A DNA stretch of 17,141 nt from JAFGMQ01 sp036733345 (GCA_036733345.1 DAINAR010000061.1:1-17141); one strand, 5' to 3'; positions 1 through 8,542 are shown, counted from the first letter of the stretch. A program made the numbers and translations. The notes: generated by a model from the letters alone, not told the origin.

Positions 1-185
1 CTCCCTGGGGAATGCTTTTTTTTGCACTGGCAGGGGCAATAACTGGTGAACTTTTGGCAGGCAGAAACAGCAGTATGGCCCTTAAAGCAGGCTTAGGGGT
101 GTTTGTTGGAAATATTATGGGTATTGCTTTAAAACTTTCACTTTCCGGAATAATACTCTTCTTTTATATCAAAAAGATGTTTTAG
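1..185 (+). CDS. DUF456 domain membrane protein, C-terminal fragment
   Basis: This is the last 60 codons of a gene that begins before the window; the reading frame uses codons starting at base 3 and stops with TAG at 183-185. The visible part has the Gly/Ala-rich pattern GAITGELLAG followed by ALKAGLG, a hydrophobic stretch, and a short basic end (IKKMF). That arrangement matches the C-terminal transmembrane part of DUF456 proteins, small integral membrane proteins of unknown function with a glycine-zipper-like repeat. Nothing about its role can be read here. Identification rests on the recognised motif pattern in a short fragment, so it is probable and not certain. Confidence 0.72.
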   Translation, partial: PWGMLFFALAGAITGELLAGRNSSMALKAGLGVFVGNIMGIALKLSLSGIILFFYIKKMF

Positions 186-501
186 TTTATTAATTCGACA
201 GAGGTAGTAAAGGCCCAGCCCCCTGGGACTTTCAATGCTTTTCAAAACACCCCCTCCGCTCAGAATACCGGATCTTCGACTTGAGCTTGTAAAACTTGTG
301 GATATTTCAAAGATCTCAAAGAATTTTATTTCATCAAGAAAAGATATTCTTCTACTCCATGGATATTTAATGGTCTGGAAGGCCCGATTTGGTCAGAATT
401 AGAAAAAAACTAAAAAACTTTGTTGCAACCTGGCCTCGTTTATTGTTATTAATGAGCCCAGGATACCCTTTTACTATGATATAATAAAATCAGGCAAAGG
501 A
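186..501. other. Intergenic stretch with no convincing gene
   Basis: This 316-base gap follows the DUF456 gene and precedes the histidine kinase. It holds a small hairpin (CCCAG at 214-218 pairing with CTGGG at 223-227) and the decayed repeat copy listed separately. A 55-codon ORF (235-402, ATG to TAG) crosses it but starts inside the repeat, lacks a ribosome binding site and resembles no family I know. The kinase frame stays open upstream to 403, yet the translated extension does not look like a sensor or PAS domain. It may be remnant DNA from a lost N-terminal part of the kinase gene, but this cannot be shown from the sequence alone. Confidence 0.5.
216..255. repeat. Decayed copy of a GC-rich dispersed repeat
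   Basis: The stretch aligns with 12228-12267 downstream of tRNA-Leu. Both have a C-run/G-run hairpin, then an exact shared 12-mer TTCAATGCTTTT (231-242 here, 12243-12254 there), then an A-rich spacer and a run of four or more C. The second copy continues into a clear CCCCGC/GCGGGG hairpin, whereas here the corresponding right arm is degraded (CCCCCTCCGCTC). Two copies in one 17-kb window suggest a dispersed repeat family, but genome-wide copy number cannot be judged here. Confidence 0.55.
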
Positions 502-1251
502 ATGAGTAACCTCGTGAATAAGGCAAAAGATATAGAGAAAAGGTTAATAGAAGAAAAACACAAGCTGGTGGGAGCCATTGCCGGGGGCATGGCCCATGAT
601 TACAACAATATCCTTACGGCTATCTCCGGGAATGTCAGTCTTGCAAAAATGTATCTGATGAAAGATACTGAAAAGGCCCTTGAAAAATTAAATCAGGCTG
701 AAATTGCATTTCGTCGTGCAAAAGAATTGACACGTCAGCTTCTCATCTTTTCAAAAAAAGGCATGCCCATAAAAACCACGGCCTCTATCGCTGAACTCAT
801 CCACAATTCAGTAGATCTTGCCTTTAAAGATTCAAATGTGAAATGCGAAATGTCTATACCTGATGATCTCTTTTTGATTGAAGCCGATCAAGGCCAGATA
901 ATGCAGGTTTTTAGTAACTTGCTAAAGAATGCAGAAGAAGCAATGCAACAAAATGGATTAATAACGGTGCAAGCAGAAAATATCAAAGAGGGATTAGACA
1001 ACCAACTTCCTTTGAATAATGGCAACTGTGTAAAGATAACAATAAAAGACCACGGAACCGGCATTAAAGAGGAAGACCTGCCAAGGATATTTGATCCATA
1101 TTTCTCAACAAAACCAAGAGCGAAAGGGCTGGGTCTGGCAATTGCGTACTCTATTATAAAGAATCATGACGGCCATATTGACCTTACATCAGAAATGGAT
1201 GTGGGGACAACCTTTTACTTGTATCTACCCGCCTCCGAAAAAGTCGAATAG
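502..1251 (+). CDS. Sensor-less histidine kinase (HisKA + HATPase)
   Basis: This 249-residue protein has the catalytic core of a two-component histidine kinase and nothing else. The H-box reads GGMAHDYNNILTAISGN with phospho-accepting His32, followed by the dimerisation helices (to about 90). The ATPase domain has an N-box (NLLKNAEEAM, about 139-148), a G1 box (DHGTGI, 183-188), an F box (FDPYFSTK, 197-204) and a G2 box (GLGLAI, 209-214). This H-box type is common in deltaproteobacterial kinases with PAS sensors, but here only about 25 linker residues precede it, with no PAS, HAMP or membrane segment. It is likely cytoplasmic, or part of a gene that lost its front end. The start is uncertain: AAAGGA sits almost against the ATG, while a GTG at 514 would be better spaced. 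No response regulator is adjacent. Its stop overlaps the convergent small ORF by 27 bases. Confidence 0.85.
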   Translation: MSNLVNKAKDIEKRLIEEKHKLVGAIAGGMAHDYNNILTAISGNVSLAKMYLMKDTEKALEKLNQAEIAFRRAKELTRQLLIFSKKGMPIKTTASIAELIHNSVDLAFKDSNVKCEMSIPDDLFLIEADQGQIMQVFSNLLKNAEEAMQQNGLITVQAENIKEGLDNQLPLNNGNCVKITIKDHGTGIKEEDLPRIFDPYFSTKPRAKGLGLAIAYSIIKNHDGHIDLTSEMDVGTTFYLYLPASEKVE

Positions 1252-1509
1252 AATTACCTGAAAAGCGGATTTAACCTCCTTAGCACTATTATCAAACGTG
1301 AGATCAATCGTTTCTGCAAAACCCTTCAACCTCTCTTTTGCACTCGGTAAACCAACTATACTAAGTCTAATACCGGATTTCTGACAATTGTTAACTATAT
1401 TCATAATTAATTTCATTAAAGAGACATTTATCGCCTGGACTTTGATTATATCTAACATGATTTTGTTTATTCTATTCATAATCCCTTCCATACCTTTCTT
1501 GCCAATCAA
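1225..1509 (-). CDS. Small STAS-like protein, possibly N-terminally truncated
   Basis: This reverse-strand ORF of up to 94 codons has a pattern like the second half of a STAS (anti-sigma-factor antagonist) domain: IMLDIIKVQAINVSLMKLI would match the strand-loop-helix around the regulatory Ser (normally ...IDSSGL...), then SGIRLSIVGLP matches the following strand, and a final amphipathic segment LTFDNSAKEVKSAF matches the end of the fold. The first one or two strands of a normal STAS domain are missing, and an in-frame stop directly precedes the ORF. The longest version starts at TTG (1509); internal ATGs at 1491 and 1479 are alternatives, the last with GGAAGGG just upstream but too close. It runs convergently into the kinase gene. 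It could be a genuine small regulator, a remnant, or a chance ORF. Confidence 0.4.
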   Translation of the reverse strand: MIGKKGMEGIMNRINKIMLDIIKVQAINVSLMKLIMNIVNNCQKSGIRLSIVGLPSAKERLKGFAETIDLTFDNSAKEVKSAFQVILFDFFGGG

Positions 1510-1728
1510 TTATTCGCTACTGTTTCCCAGGTTATGAATCTATAGCAATCTCTTCTTTAAAATAGAATAGCGACAGGTATAGAAAAACCACAGAAAATTT
1601 ACCGCCTTTATCGTTGCAAAGTTGCCATTTTTCATATTGACTGATAAATACAATACAGGTACGAACACAATTATAAGAAACTACAGAAAGCCTTTTTAAC
1701 AGTAAAAAAATAAATTTGGGGAATAATC

Positions 1729-3042
1729 ATGCAACCTATGGATATCATAATTAAAAACGGCAATATTTTAACAATGGCCAAAAAAATCGAAATCAGCGAC
1801 GACTCTATTCTCTGTATAAAAGGAGATAAAATTGAATATATTGGAAAAAATATTACCAATGGAATTTCAGCTGATAAAATAATTGATGCCAAAGGTGGAA
1901 TAATACTGCCTGGACTTATTAATGGCCATACACATGCCGCAATGAGCCTTTTCAGGGGTCTTGCAGACGATCTTCCCTTAATGACGTGGCTAAGCAACTA
2001 TATTTTTCCTGTAGAGGCAAGAATGGATGCGGATTTTGTTCATACAGGGACACAGCTTGCCTGTGCTGAGATGATTATGTCAGGCACAACGACATTTTGC
2101 GATATGTATCTTTTCGAAGATGAAGTCGCCGAGGCCGCATATAATGCAGGAATGAGGTGCCTGGTAGGAGAAGTTCTTTATGATTTTCCATCTCCCAACT
2201 ATGGCTCTATTGAAAATGGCTTTGAGTATACTGAAAACCTGATAAGGAAATGGGCCAATAATCCGCTCGTATCAATAGCTGTTGAACCGCATTCCCTTTT
2301 TACTTGCAGCCCTGAGCTGCTTATCGCTGCCAATGAAATGGCATTAAAGTACAAAGTGCCTCTGATTATACATGTGGCCGAAACATTGAGCGAGATTGCG
2401 GAAGTGAAAGAGAAGTACGGCAGAAGGCCATTTGAACATCTCGATGACCTGGGCATTTTAGGGCCTCATCTGATTGCCGATCACTGTGTCCATCTCGATG
2501 ACATGGAGATTCAGAGAATAGCAAAAAATAATGTTAAAACCATTGATAATCCTGAGAGCAATATGAAACTTGCATCCGGGATTTCTCCTGTATCAAAACT
2601 AATGGATAATGGGATAATAGTGGGATTGGGCACTGACGGATGCGCTTCTAATAATAATCTGGATCTTTTTACAGAGATGGACACAGCCGCAAAACTTCAT
2701 AAGATTGAAACAATGAATCCAACAGTACTGGACTCTTTCACAGTGCTTAAGATGGCAACTATAGAAGGGGCAAGGGCCTTGGGTATGGAAGATATCACAG
2801 GTTCCCTTGAAATTGGAAAACAGGCTGATATAATTATCGTTGACACAAATAAACCGCATCTGACACCTATGTATAATCCTTATTCACATCTGGTCTATTC
2901 AGCCAGAGGATATGATGTAAGCCATTCAATAATAAATGGCCGACTTGTAATGGAAGACCGAAAATTACTTACTCTTGATGTTGATGATATCATAAGTCGC
3001 GCCAGGAAGAAATCCATGCAGGTGATGGAGTGGGTGAGATAG
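1729..3042 (+). CDS. mtaD: MTA/SAH deaminase (MtaD-type amidohydrolase)
   Basis: The 437-residue protein is a zinc/iron amidohydrolase of the 5'-methylthioadenosine / S-adenosylhomocysteine deaminase family, a cytoplasmic enzyme that clears these by-products of SAM use. Motifs in order: the GHTH metal pair (His67, His69) after PGLIN, the RGLADDLPLMTWL substrate-loop segment (76-88), HVAET (His215, Glu218), DHCVHLDD (His252/His255), NPESNMKLASG (274-284) and GTDGCASNN with metal Asp303. Length is usual for the family. The residue before NPESN, normally His in the HNPxSN motif, is Asp273. The start at 1729 follows GGGG at a good distance; Met4 is an alternative. It leads a head-to-tail series that continues with the ATP-grasp gene; whether there is overlap depends on that gene's start. 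Confidence 0.88.
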   Translation: MQPMDIIIKNGNILTMAKKIEISDDSILCIKGDKIEYIGKNITNGISADKIIDAKGGIILPGLINGHTHAAMSLFRGLADDLPLMTWLSNYIFPVEARMDADFVHTGTQLACAEMIMSGTTTFCDMYLFEDEVAEAAYNAGMRCLVGEVLYDFPSPNYGSIENGFEYTENLIRKWANNPLVSIAVEPHSLFTCSPELLIAANEMALKYKVPLIIHVAETLSEIAEVKEKYGRRPFEHLDDLGILGPHLIADHCVHLDDMEIQRIAKNNVKTIDNPESNMKLASGISPVSKLMDNGIIVGLGTDGCASNNNLDLFTEMDTAAKLHKIETMNPTVLDSFTVLKMATIEGARALGMEDITGSLEIGKQADIIIVDTNKPHLTPMYNPYSHLVYSARGYDVSHSIINGRLVMEDRKLLTLDVDDIISRARKKSMQVMEWVR

Positions 3043-3047
3043 AAAGC

Positions 3048-3851
3048 ATGTCTGAGAACAATGCGGCATTTGTTGCTCTTGGAAGCAGGCTCCAGGGAAT
3101 ACCTGAAGTCATTACGCTTGGTTTAAAACCAAATTTTTTTGACTATTCGTCTTTTGAGAGAAACATGATTTACCGTTCCAGAATTATTCTTTTCCCTACC
3201 CTTAATTATGCCCAGTTTTTTTCCACCATGGGAAAGCGAATATTTCCGAGCCTTGAGACATATCTCTATGCAGATGAAAAAATTAAACAGACTACACTTT
3301 TTAATATGCTGGAAATACCCCACCCACGAACCAGATTTTATTATCATCTCCATTACAAGGACATACTCAAAGATTTCTCTTTCCCATTTATAGGAAAGCT
3401 GCCCAGGTGTTCAGCTCAAGGCAAAGGGGTTTTCAATATACATAATAGAAAAGAACTGGACAATTACCTTCAGATAACCAGCATCGCCTACATCCAGGAA
3501 TATGTCCCCCACAAAAAAGATCTAAGGGTTGTGCTGATAAACTATCAGCCTGTAATAGCATACTGGAGACTTAGTTCAGAACATAACTTCCGGACAAATA
3601 TAAGCCAGGGAGGAATAATTGACTTTGATAACATACCTCCGGAAGGTCTGCAGGTTGCTCAGGATTGTGCAAGAAAGTGTAAATTTAATGATGTCGGTCT
3701 TGATCTGATTTGCTATGAGGGCAACTGGTCAGTTATTGAGGCAAATATGAAATACGGACGCAAAGGGCTGAAGCTGAAAGGCCTTGATATAAAAGAAATT
3801 ATGCGCAAAATACTCCTTTCTGGAGAACTCCTTCTGGATGAAACGCTTTAA
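3048..3851 (+). CDS. RimK-like ATP-grasp ligase
   Basis: The protein (267 aa from ATG 3048; 273 aa from GTG 3030) has an ATP-grasp fold of the RimK branch, enzymes that form amide bonds via an acyl-phosphate. Numbered from the longer form: ADEKIKQTTLFNMLEIPHPRT (about 81-101) is the start of the grasp, PFIGKLPRCSAQGKGVF (119-135) holds phosphate-binding Lys123 and the Gly-rich loop, QEYVPHKKDLRVVL (156-169) the hinge strand, NFRTNISQGG (186-195) the loop matching NFRSNLxxGG, and VIEANMKYG (235-243) the metal-binding Glu237/Asn239. The substrate is not predictable. The 3' end overlaps the PBP gene by 14 bases, so translation is probably coupled; location beside a peptidoglycan synthase makes a cell-wall peptide substrate thinkable but unproven. 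The GTG start would overlap mtaD by 13 bases. Confidence 0.8.
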   Translation: MSENNAAFVALGSRLQGIPEVITLGLKPNFFDYSSFERNMIYRSRIILFPTLNYAQFFSTMGKRIFPSLETYLYADEKIKQTTLFNMLEIPHPRTRFYYHLHYKDILKDFSFPFIGKLPRCSAQGKGVFNIHNRKELDNYLQITSIAYIQEYVPHKKDLRVVLINYQPVIAYWRLSSEHNFRTNISQGGIIDFDNIPPEGLQVAQDCARKCKFNDVGLDLICYEGNWSVIEANMKYGRKGLKLKGLDIKEIMRKILLSGELLLDETL

Positions 3852-6800
3852 AAAAACAAGATATATTTTTTTTATCTTATGTCTCATTATCTTTGTATCT
3901 TCATGTATTATCGGGTACATGTATTACGAGGCGACCCGTGATGCTTCCACTCGAATCCGGCGAGGTGTAATTGATAACATCATTGCCTCTGAAAGCCATG
4001 TTTTTTATAATGACGGTATTACACCTATCGGTGTCTTCTTTGAAAAAACCCACCGTAAATATATCTATTATCAGGACATACCCAGGATCTTCATAAAAGC
4101 ACTTATCGCAGCTGAGGACAGGAATTTTTTCCACCACAGCGGATTCGATTTCAAGGCAATCATCAGGGCGCTTATAACAAATATAAAAACAGGCAAAGTA
4201 GTTCAAGGGGGCAGCACTATTACCCAGCAAACCGCAAAAAACATATTTAAACGTGAAAAGAGGTCTTACAAGGCCAAGTTAAAGGAATTGATTCAGGCCT
4301 TCCTGCTTGAACGGCAATACAGCAAGGAAGAGATCCTTGAAATGTATGTAAACCAGTTTTTTGTCACAGGTTATGGAAAAGGGCTGAGAATAGCCTCTCA
4401 ATATTACTTCGATAAAGAGGCTGAAGACCTTGATCTTGTTGAAGCGGCTTTTATTGCCGGCTCACTCAAGGGCCCTATGAGATATAATCCATTTAATAAA
4501 AACAGCAGTACCGAATGTGAAAAGATAAAGCAGGCGGCAAAAATACGCAAGGATTATGTACTTTCCAAAATGTATGAGCTAAACTTTATCACTAAAAATC
4601 AGTTTCTGAACGCCAGAGAAAAGGATGTTCCATTTAAAAATGGCAAAATCACTTACAGGTTAAATGTGATACTTGACTATATTCGTGAGCAACTTGAATC
4701 AGATTATTTTAAGGCTGTCCTCTTTGAACTGGGAGTTGAAAATATTGCAACTTCCGGAATTAATATCCATACATCGATTGATAAAGAAATACAGGAAGCA
4801 GCCCTGATGAGCCTTCGCACACAACTACCTGTTATGGATGTAATGCTCAATGGTTATGATATCGGACAAATGGCTGAGACACACACTGAATTACTTAGAG
4901 ACGGACTTAAAAAATCAAAAGGCACCCTCCCTTTTCTGTCAAAGATTACACACATAGATCGGGATATCAGCAATTGCAGCCTGGTAGTAAGCTGGGAAAA
5001 CGGAGGTGGTATAATTGATTATGACGGCCTTAAACCAATGGGTGAGGCCTGGTTAAAATGGAAATATGGTAATTCGGCCGTTTTTAACAGAAAACATATC
5101 CCCTTATTTTTAAAGAATTTCCATTTGGGAGATATTGTGCCGGTAAGGTTAATGCCTTCTTATGATAATTCCAGTACCGGCTCCGGGCCCATGAAATTAA
5201 TTCTTTCAAAAATTCCCAGGCTGGAAGGAGGTATGGTTGTGCTCCAGGAAGGCATGGTAAAAGCAATGGTAGGAGGATTCTTTGACAGATTTTTCAACCG
5301 TGCAGTGGATGCAAAAAGACAAATGGGTTCTATTTTTAAGCCGATTGTATATACCGCAGCGCTTCAACTTAAATGGAACAGCCTCGATCCTCTGAAAAAC
5401 ATCAGGGACTTGTTTCAATTTGAAAATACTTCATATTTTCCCCAGCCTGATCATACGCCTAAAAGCGATGAGGTATCTATAGCCTGGGCCGGCGTTAAAT
5501 CAGAGAACCTGGCTACAGTCTGGTTGCTTTGTCACCTGACAGACCACCTTAGCCTGAGTGAATTCCAGAATGTTATGCAGATAGTCGGGCTTGATAGAAA
5601 AAAAGCCGAAACCTATAAAACCTATGTCAGGCGTATCAGAGACAACTATGGAATTGTAATCGACAAAGAAGCTCTTATGGAAGCAGCCTTTGAAGAATCA
5701 AAAACCCAGGTGGAATCGGATATAATCTTTGGAGGTCATGAAAAAACGCTTATTAATATTGAACGGCTTCATTACAGCATTCAGATTAAAGACTCAGAGA
5801 TTGAAGAGACTGAAAATAAGCAGATAAAAAGATTTTGCTATAAAAGGCTGTATGAACTTAATCAGGCAATGAAAGATTGCTTTCAAGAAATCCACAGGCT
5901 TCTTGATCTGTATGCAGGAGATAATAATCCCCATCTTAAGGAAAAACTTTCCAGGGTTATCGGCGATTTCTACTTAAACGGAATTAATTCGCAACAGGAA
6001 CAGATCGTTTACACTAAACATCCTGAATTCCTGCCTATTAAGCTAATTCCTCTAACAACTGACTGGCTTTTAAAAAGAAACACGCCCCTTACTTGCGGAG
6101 ATATTTTGATTGACGGTTTGATTCACTCTGAAACCATTGAGCTTTTCCAGCGTAATATCAAAAGGATTTACAGCCGACTTGCCTCATATGATACGTACAG
6201 TACTTACGTTCTTTTCAGGGTAAAAGATTTCAGGACACTTGTAAATCTGTCTTATGTATTATATCTTTCAAAGAAGCTGGGAATATCAACGCGACTTGAT
6301 CCCGTGCTCTCATTCCCTTTGGGTCCTGATTCTATAAGTATTATTGAAGCTGCCCTGGCTTACCAGACAATCATGACTGGTAAAGCCTACAAACTTTATC
6401 ATGGCTGTGAAAAATCATCAATGGTCCCAATTATTACAAAAATAACTGACAGGGATGGAGAAACTCTTTGGGAATACAGGCCTGATCCTGAGAGAATTCT
6501 CTCACAAAGGGTCTCAGGCCTGTTAACTGAAATACTTAAAAAGGTCATGGAAGTGGGGACCGGAAGCAAGGCAAAGGATAAAGTTCGGTTATTTGATATT
6601 CCAATTCCAACTTTCGGCAAGACAGGGACAGCAAACCGTTTTACAAATTCTAGCTTTGTGGGTTTCCTGCCCGGACTTGATGGGAAGGCAGGGCTTCTTG
6701 ATTATCAAAAAGGTTACGTAATTGCCAGTTATGTGGGGTATGATGATAATCAACCTATGAAAGGTGAACATATTGCCATATATGGATCATCAGGTGCTCT

Positions 6801-7071
6801 GCCCCTGTGGATTGATACAGCAAATGCTATTGTCAATACCGATGATTACAAAAAGGATCTCGAACTGGCAGATCTTACATTCGAACCATTTTCAAACCCC
6901 CTTCTTTTAAATGGGAACTTTTTAAATGTCTCTGTGTCACCAATAACAGGGCTTCCCTTGAGTAAACCCTCTGAATCCTCAAATTCATTTTCATCTCAAG
7001 GGATACTCTCAGATGTAAAACGCCAGGATAAATCATGGGAACTTATAAGGCATTTTGAGCCAATTCAATAA
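3838..7071 (+). CDS. Class A penicillin-binding protein, unusually long
   Basis: This 1077-residue bifunctional peptidoglycan synthase is anchored by an N-terminal membrane helix (about 9-28). The glycosyltransferase 51 domain follows: AAEDRNFFHHSG with catalytic Glu93, GGSTITQQTAKN (124-135), and KEEILEMYVNQ with Glu168. The transpeptidase domain has all three motifs: SIFK (nucleophile Ser498, Lys501), SEN (555-557) and KTGT (928-931). The family is usually 650-900 residues; here SxN and KTG lie about 370 residues apart, several times the usual gap of very roughly 130, because of an inserted helical region (about 565-830). The central segment between the two domains is also extended. ATG 3838 overlaps the end of the ATP-grasp gene; the lipoprotein gene follows after 8 bases. 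It polymerises and crosslinks glycan strands at the outer face of the inner membrane. Confidence 0.9.
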   Translation: MKRFKKTRYIFFILCLIIFVSSCIIGYMYYEATRDASTRIRRGVIDNIIASESHVFYNDGITPIGVFFEKTHRKYIYYQDIPRIFIKALIAAEDRNFFHHSGFDFKAIIRALITNIKTGKVVQGGSTITQQTAKNIFKREKRSYKAKLKELIQAFLLERQYSKEEILEMYVNQFFVTGYGKGLRIASQYYFDKEAEDLDLVEAAFIAGSLKGPMRYNPFNKNSSTECEKIKQAAKIRKDYVLSKMYELNFITKNQFLNAREKDVPFKNGKITYRLNVILDYIREQLESDYFKAVLFELGVENIATSGINIHTSIDKEIQEAALMSLRTQLPVMDVMLNGYDIGQMAETHTELLRDGLKKSKGTLPFLSKITHIDRDISNCSLVVSWENGGGIIDYDGLKPMGEAWLKWKYGNSAVFNRKHIPLFLKNFHLGDIVPVRLMPSYDNSSTGSGPMKLILSKIPRLEGGMVVLQEGMVKAMVGGFFDRFFNRAVDAKRQMGSIFKPIVYTAALQLKWNSLDPLKNIRDLFQFENTSYFPQPDHTPKSDEVSIAWAGVKSENLATVWLLCHLTDHLSLSEFQNVMQIVGLDRKKAETYKTYVRRIRDNYGIVIDKEALMEAAFEESKTQVESDIIFGGHEKTLINIERLHYSIQIKDSEIEETENKQIKRFCYKRLYELNQAMKDCFQEIHRLLDLYAGDNNPHLKEKLSRVIGDFYLNGINSQQEQIVYTKHPEFLPIKLIPLTTDWLLKRNTPLTCGDILIDGLIHSETIELFQRNIKRIYSRLASYDTYSTYVLFRVKDFRTLVNLSYVLYLSKKLGISTRLDPVLSFPLGPDSISIIEAALAYQTIMTGKAYKLYHGCEKSSMVPIITKITDRDGETLWEYRPDPERILSQRVSGLLTEILKKVMEVGTGSKAKDKVRLFDIPIPTFGKTGTANRFTNSSFVGFLPGLDGKAGLLDYQKGYVIASYVGYDDNQPMKGEHIAIYGSSGALPLWIDTANAIVNTDDYKKDLELADLTFEPFSNPLLLNGNFLNVSVSPITGLPLSKPSESSNSFSSQGILSDVKRQDKSWELIRHFEPIQ

Positions 7072-7079
7072 GGAATTAA

Positions 7080-8498
7080 ATGAAAACTCTACTCTCAATT
7101 ATTATCATTATTTTCCTATCTTTAGCAGGCTGTATTCCGCCACAGGAGAGACGTTCAGTTGAAACGCCCGATTCTTCGTCGTATATTGTTCCCGCACCTA
7201 TAGTGCCTGCAAATCTCCTGGACAAAAAAATAGAATTCCTCGAAGGCATCCTCCACAAAGATACTGTTTCGGATAAAGACAGGAAACTGGCCTCAAACCT
7301 CCTTCATACTTATTATTCAATAAAGGATTCATCTCAAAAGTCCGAAGAGACCACTGATTCACTTAATGCACAAGAATACCGGAGAATTATCCTCGCTCTT
7401 TTCCGATGTCTTAGCGACCTTGATGACAATTATTTCACGAAACCTGAAAGCAGCCCTTGTTCCCATACTGATTCTATGAGCTATTTCCACAGAAAAAAAT
7501 ATCAGATTCTAAATGCCTATCTTGAAGGAGACTTTAAAGGAGCAATAAACCATTGTACGGGTATGAAAGAGCTGTTCGGCGCTGATGCCCTCAGTGAAGA
7601 AATCGATGCTGTTTGCGCCCTTTCTCTCGCCAAAGAAGGAATGATTGAAGAAGCCCTGAAAACAGGACATGCGGCTGCCAATAAACTTGAATCATTTCCG
7701 GACCCAATACAGCTGAGATCGGAAATAGCGGAGTGGGATCTTATGCTTGGTCAGCGAAAAAGGGCGGCCAGGGAATTTAAAAAATTGACTGACATGATAA
7801 AAGGCTACAGAGATATTGTGAAGACGCTGGGGGAAAAAATCGCCCTTTTACCAAAAACCCAGAAAATACCTGCCCTTAAAACTGATACAAGAGTTGAGTT
7901 GAGCATGCCCCAGTTTCTTAAAGAAGTTGAAGATCTTATTCAGAAACATAATTTCAGTGAGGCAAGAGAGCTTCTGGTTCTAAAAAGCATGGGAATTTCA
8001 TCAAAAAGCGATGTTTACATAATAGACCAGGCCTTAAGGAATCTTGAAATGGCCGAAGAAAAGCATCTTGAGAGTAAGATATCAGATATACTTAAAAAAA
8101 ATGAAACCGCTGATTCAGCACGGGATTCCCTGCAAGAAGAAAAGCTTGAAAAGACAAGTTCAGGCCTTGATGCGCCTGCTTCAGAGGCTGGAAAAACAAA
8201 TGAGGCAACAGAACTTAAGGAAGAAGCAATTGAAAGTCTCATTAACCGTGAAAGGAATCGTGCAGCAAGAATATTCCTTACAGCTAAAAAAACCGAAGAT
8301 CCGGAAAAAAAGGAAGAATACCTCCAGGATTCCTATGACATACTTAAAGAATTAATTGAAAAATATCCAGAGTCACCGCTAAATCAGAAGTTAAAATCCC
8401 ACATAAAAACAGTTGAAGAAGAAATAAATAAACTTGAAAAGGCTTCTTCTCCATCTTATCAAAACCACAAAACGCCCGGTTGGGAATCAAATCACTGA
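7080..8498 (+). CDS. Lipoprotein with TPR-like helical repeats
   Basis: The 472-residue protein begins with a lipoprotein signal peptide: a basic MK start, a hydrophobic stretch (4-14) and the lipobox LAGC with lipidated Cys18. Residue +2 is Ile, so no inner-membrane retention signal is evident and the outer membrane is likely. After a linker, most of the chain is predicted helix, with TPR-like pieces around 140-235 and 405-465 (ILKELIEKYPESPLNQKL is typical of TPR helix ends). A charged, low-complexity stretch lies around 330-395. The start has AAGGAATTAA directly upstream. It lies 8 bases after the PBP gene and before the terminator, hence last in the operon. A helical-repeat outer-membrane lipoprotein next to a class A PBP recalls LpoA, the PBP1A activator of enterobacteria, but no LpoA-specific domain is recognised. 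Confidence 0.75.
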   Translation: MKTLLSIIIIIFLSLAGCIPPQERRSVETPDSSSYIVPAPIVPANLLDKKIEFLEGILHKDTVSDKDRKLASNLLHTYYSIKDSSQKSEETTDSLNAQEYRRIILALFRCLSDLDDNYFTKPESSPCSHTDSMSYFHRKKYQILNAYLEGDFKGAINHCTGMKELFGADALSEEIDAVCALSLAKEGMIEEALKTGHAAANKLESFPDPIQLRSEIAEWDLMLGQRKRAAREFKKLTDMIKGYRDIVKTLGEKIALLPKTQKIPALKTDTRVELSMPQFLKEVEDLIQKHNFSEARELLVLKSMGISSKSDVYIIDQALRNLEMAEEKHLESKISDILKKNETADSARDSLQEEKLEKTSSGLDAPASEAGKTNEATELKEEAIESLINRERNRAARIFLTAKKTEDPEKKEEYLQDSYDILKELIEKYPESPLNQKLKSHIKTVEEEINKLEKASSPSYQNHKTPGWESNH

Positions 8499-8542
8499 AG
8501 GAGGAAAAAACAAAGGAAGGTTTACTGGTCAAAATAGTATTT

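Noticed and set aside
235..402. 55-codon ORF upstream of the histidine kinase
   Set aside because: It begins inside the repeat core, has no ribosome binding site and no recognised similarity.
1510..1728. Promoter for the mtaD operon
   Set aside because: Several TTGxxx boxes occur (for example TTGCCA near 1622 and TTGACT near 1637), but none pairs with a good -10 at 16-18 bases, so no site is called.
5084..5418. Minus-strand ORFs of 60-70 codons inside the PBP gene
   Set aside because: Antisense to an intact, motif-rich coding frame; no independent evidence for expression or homology.
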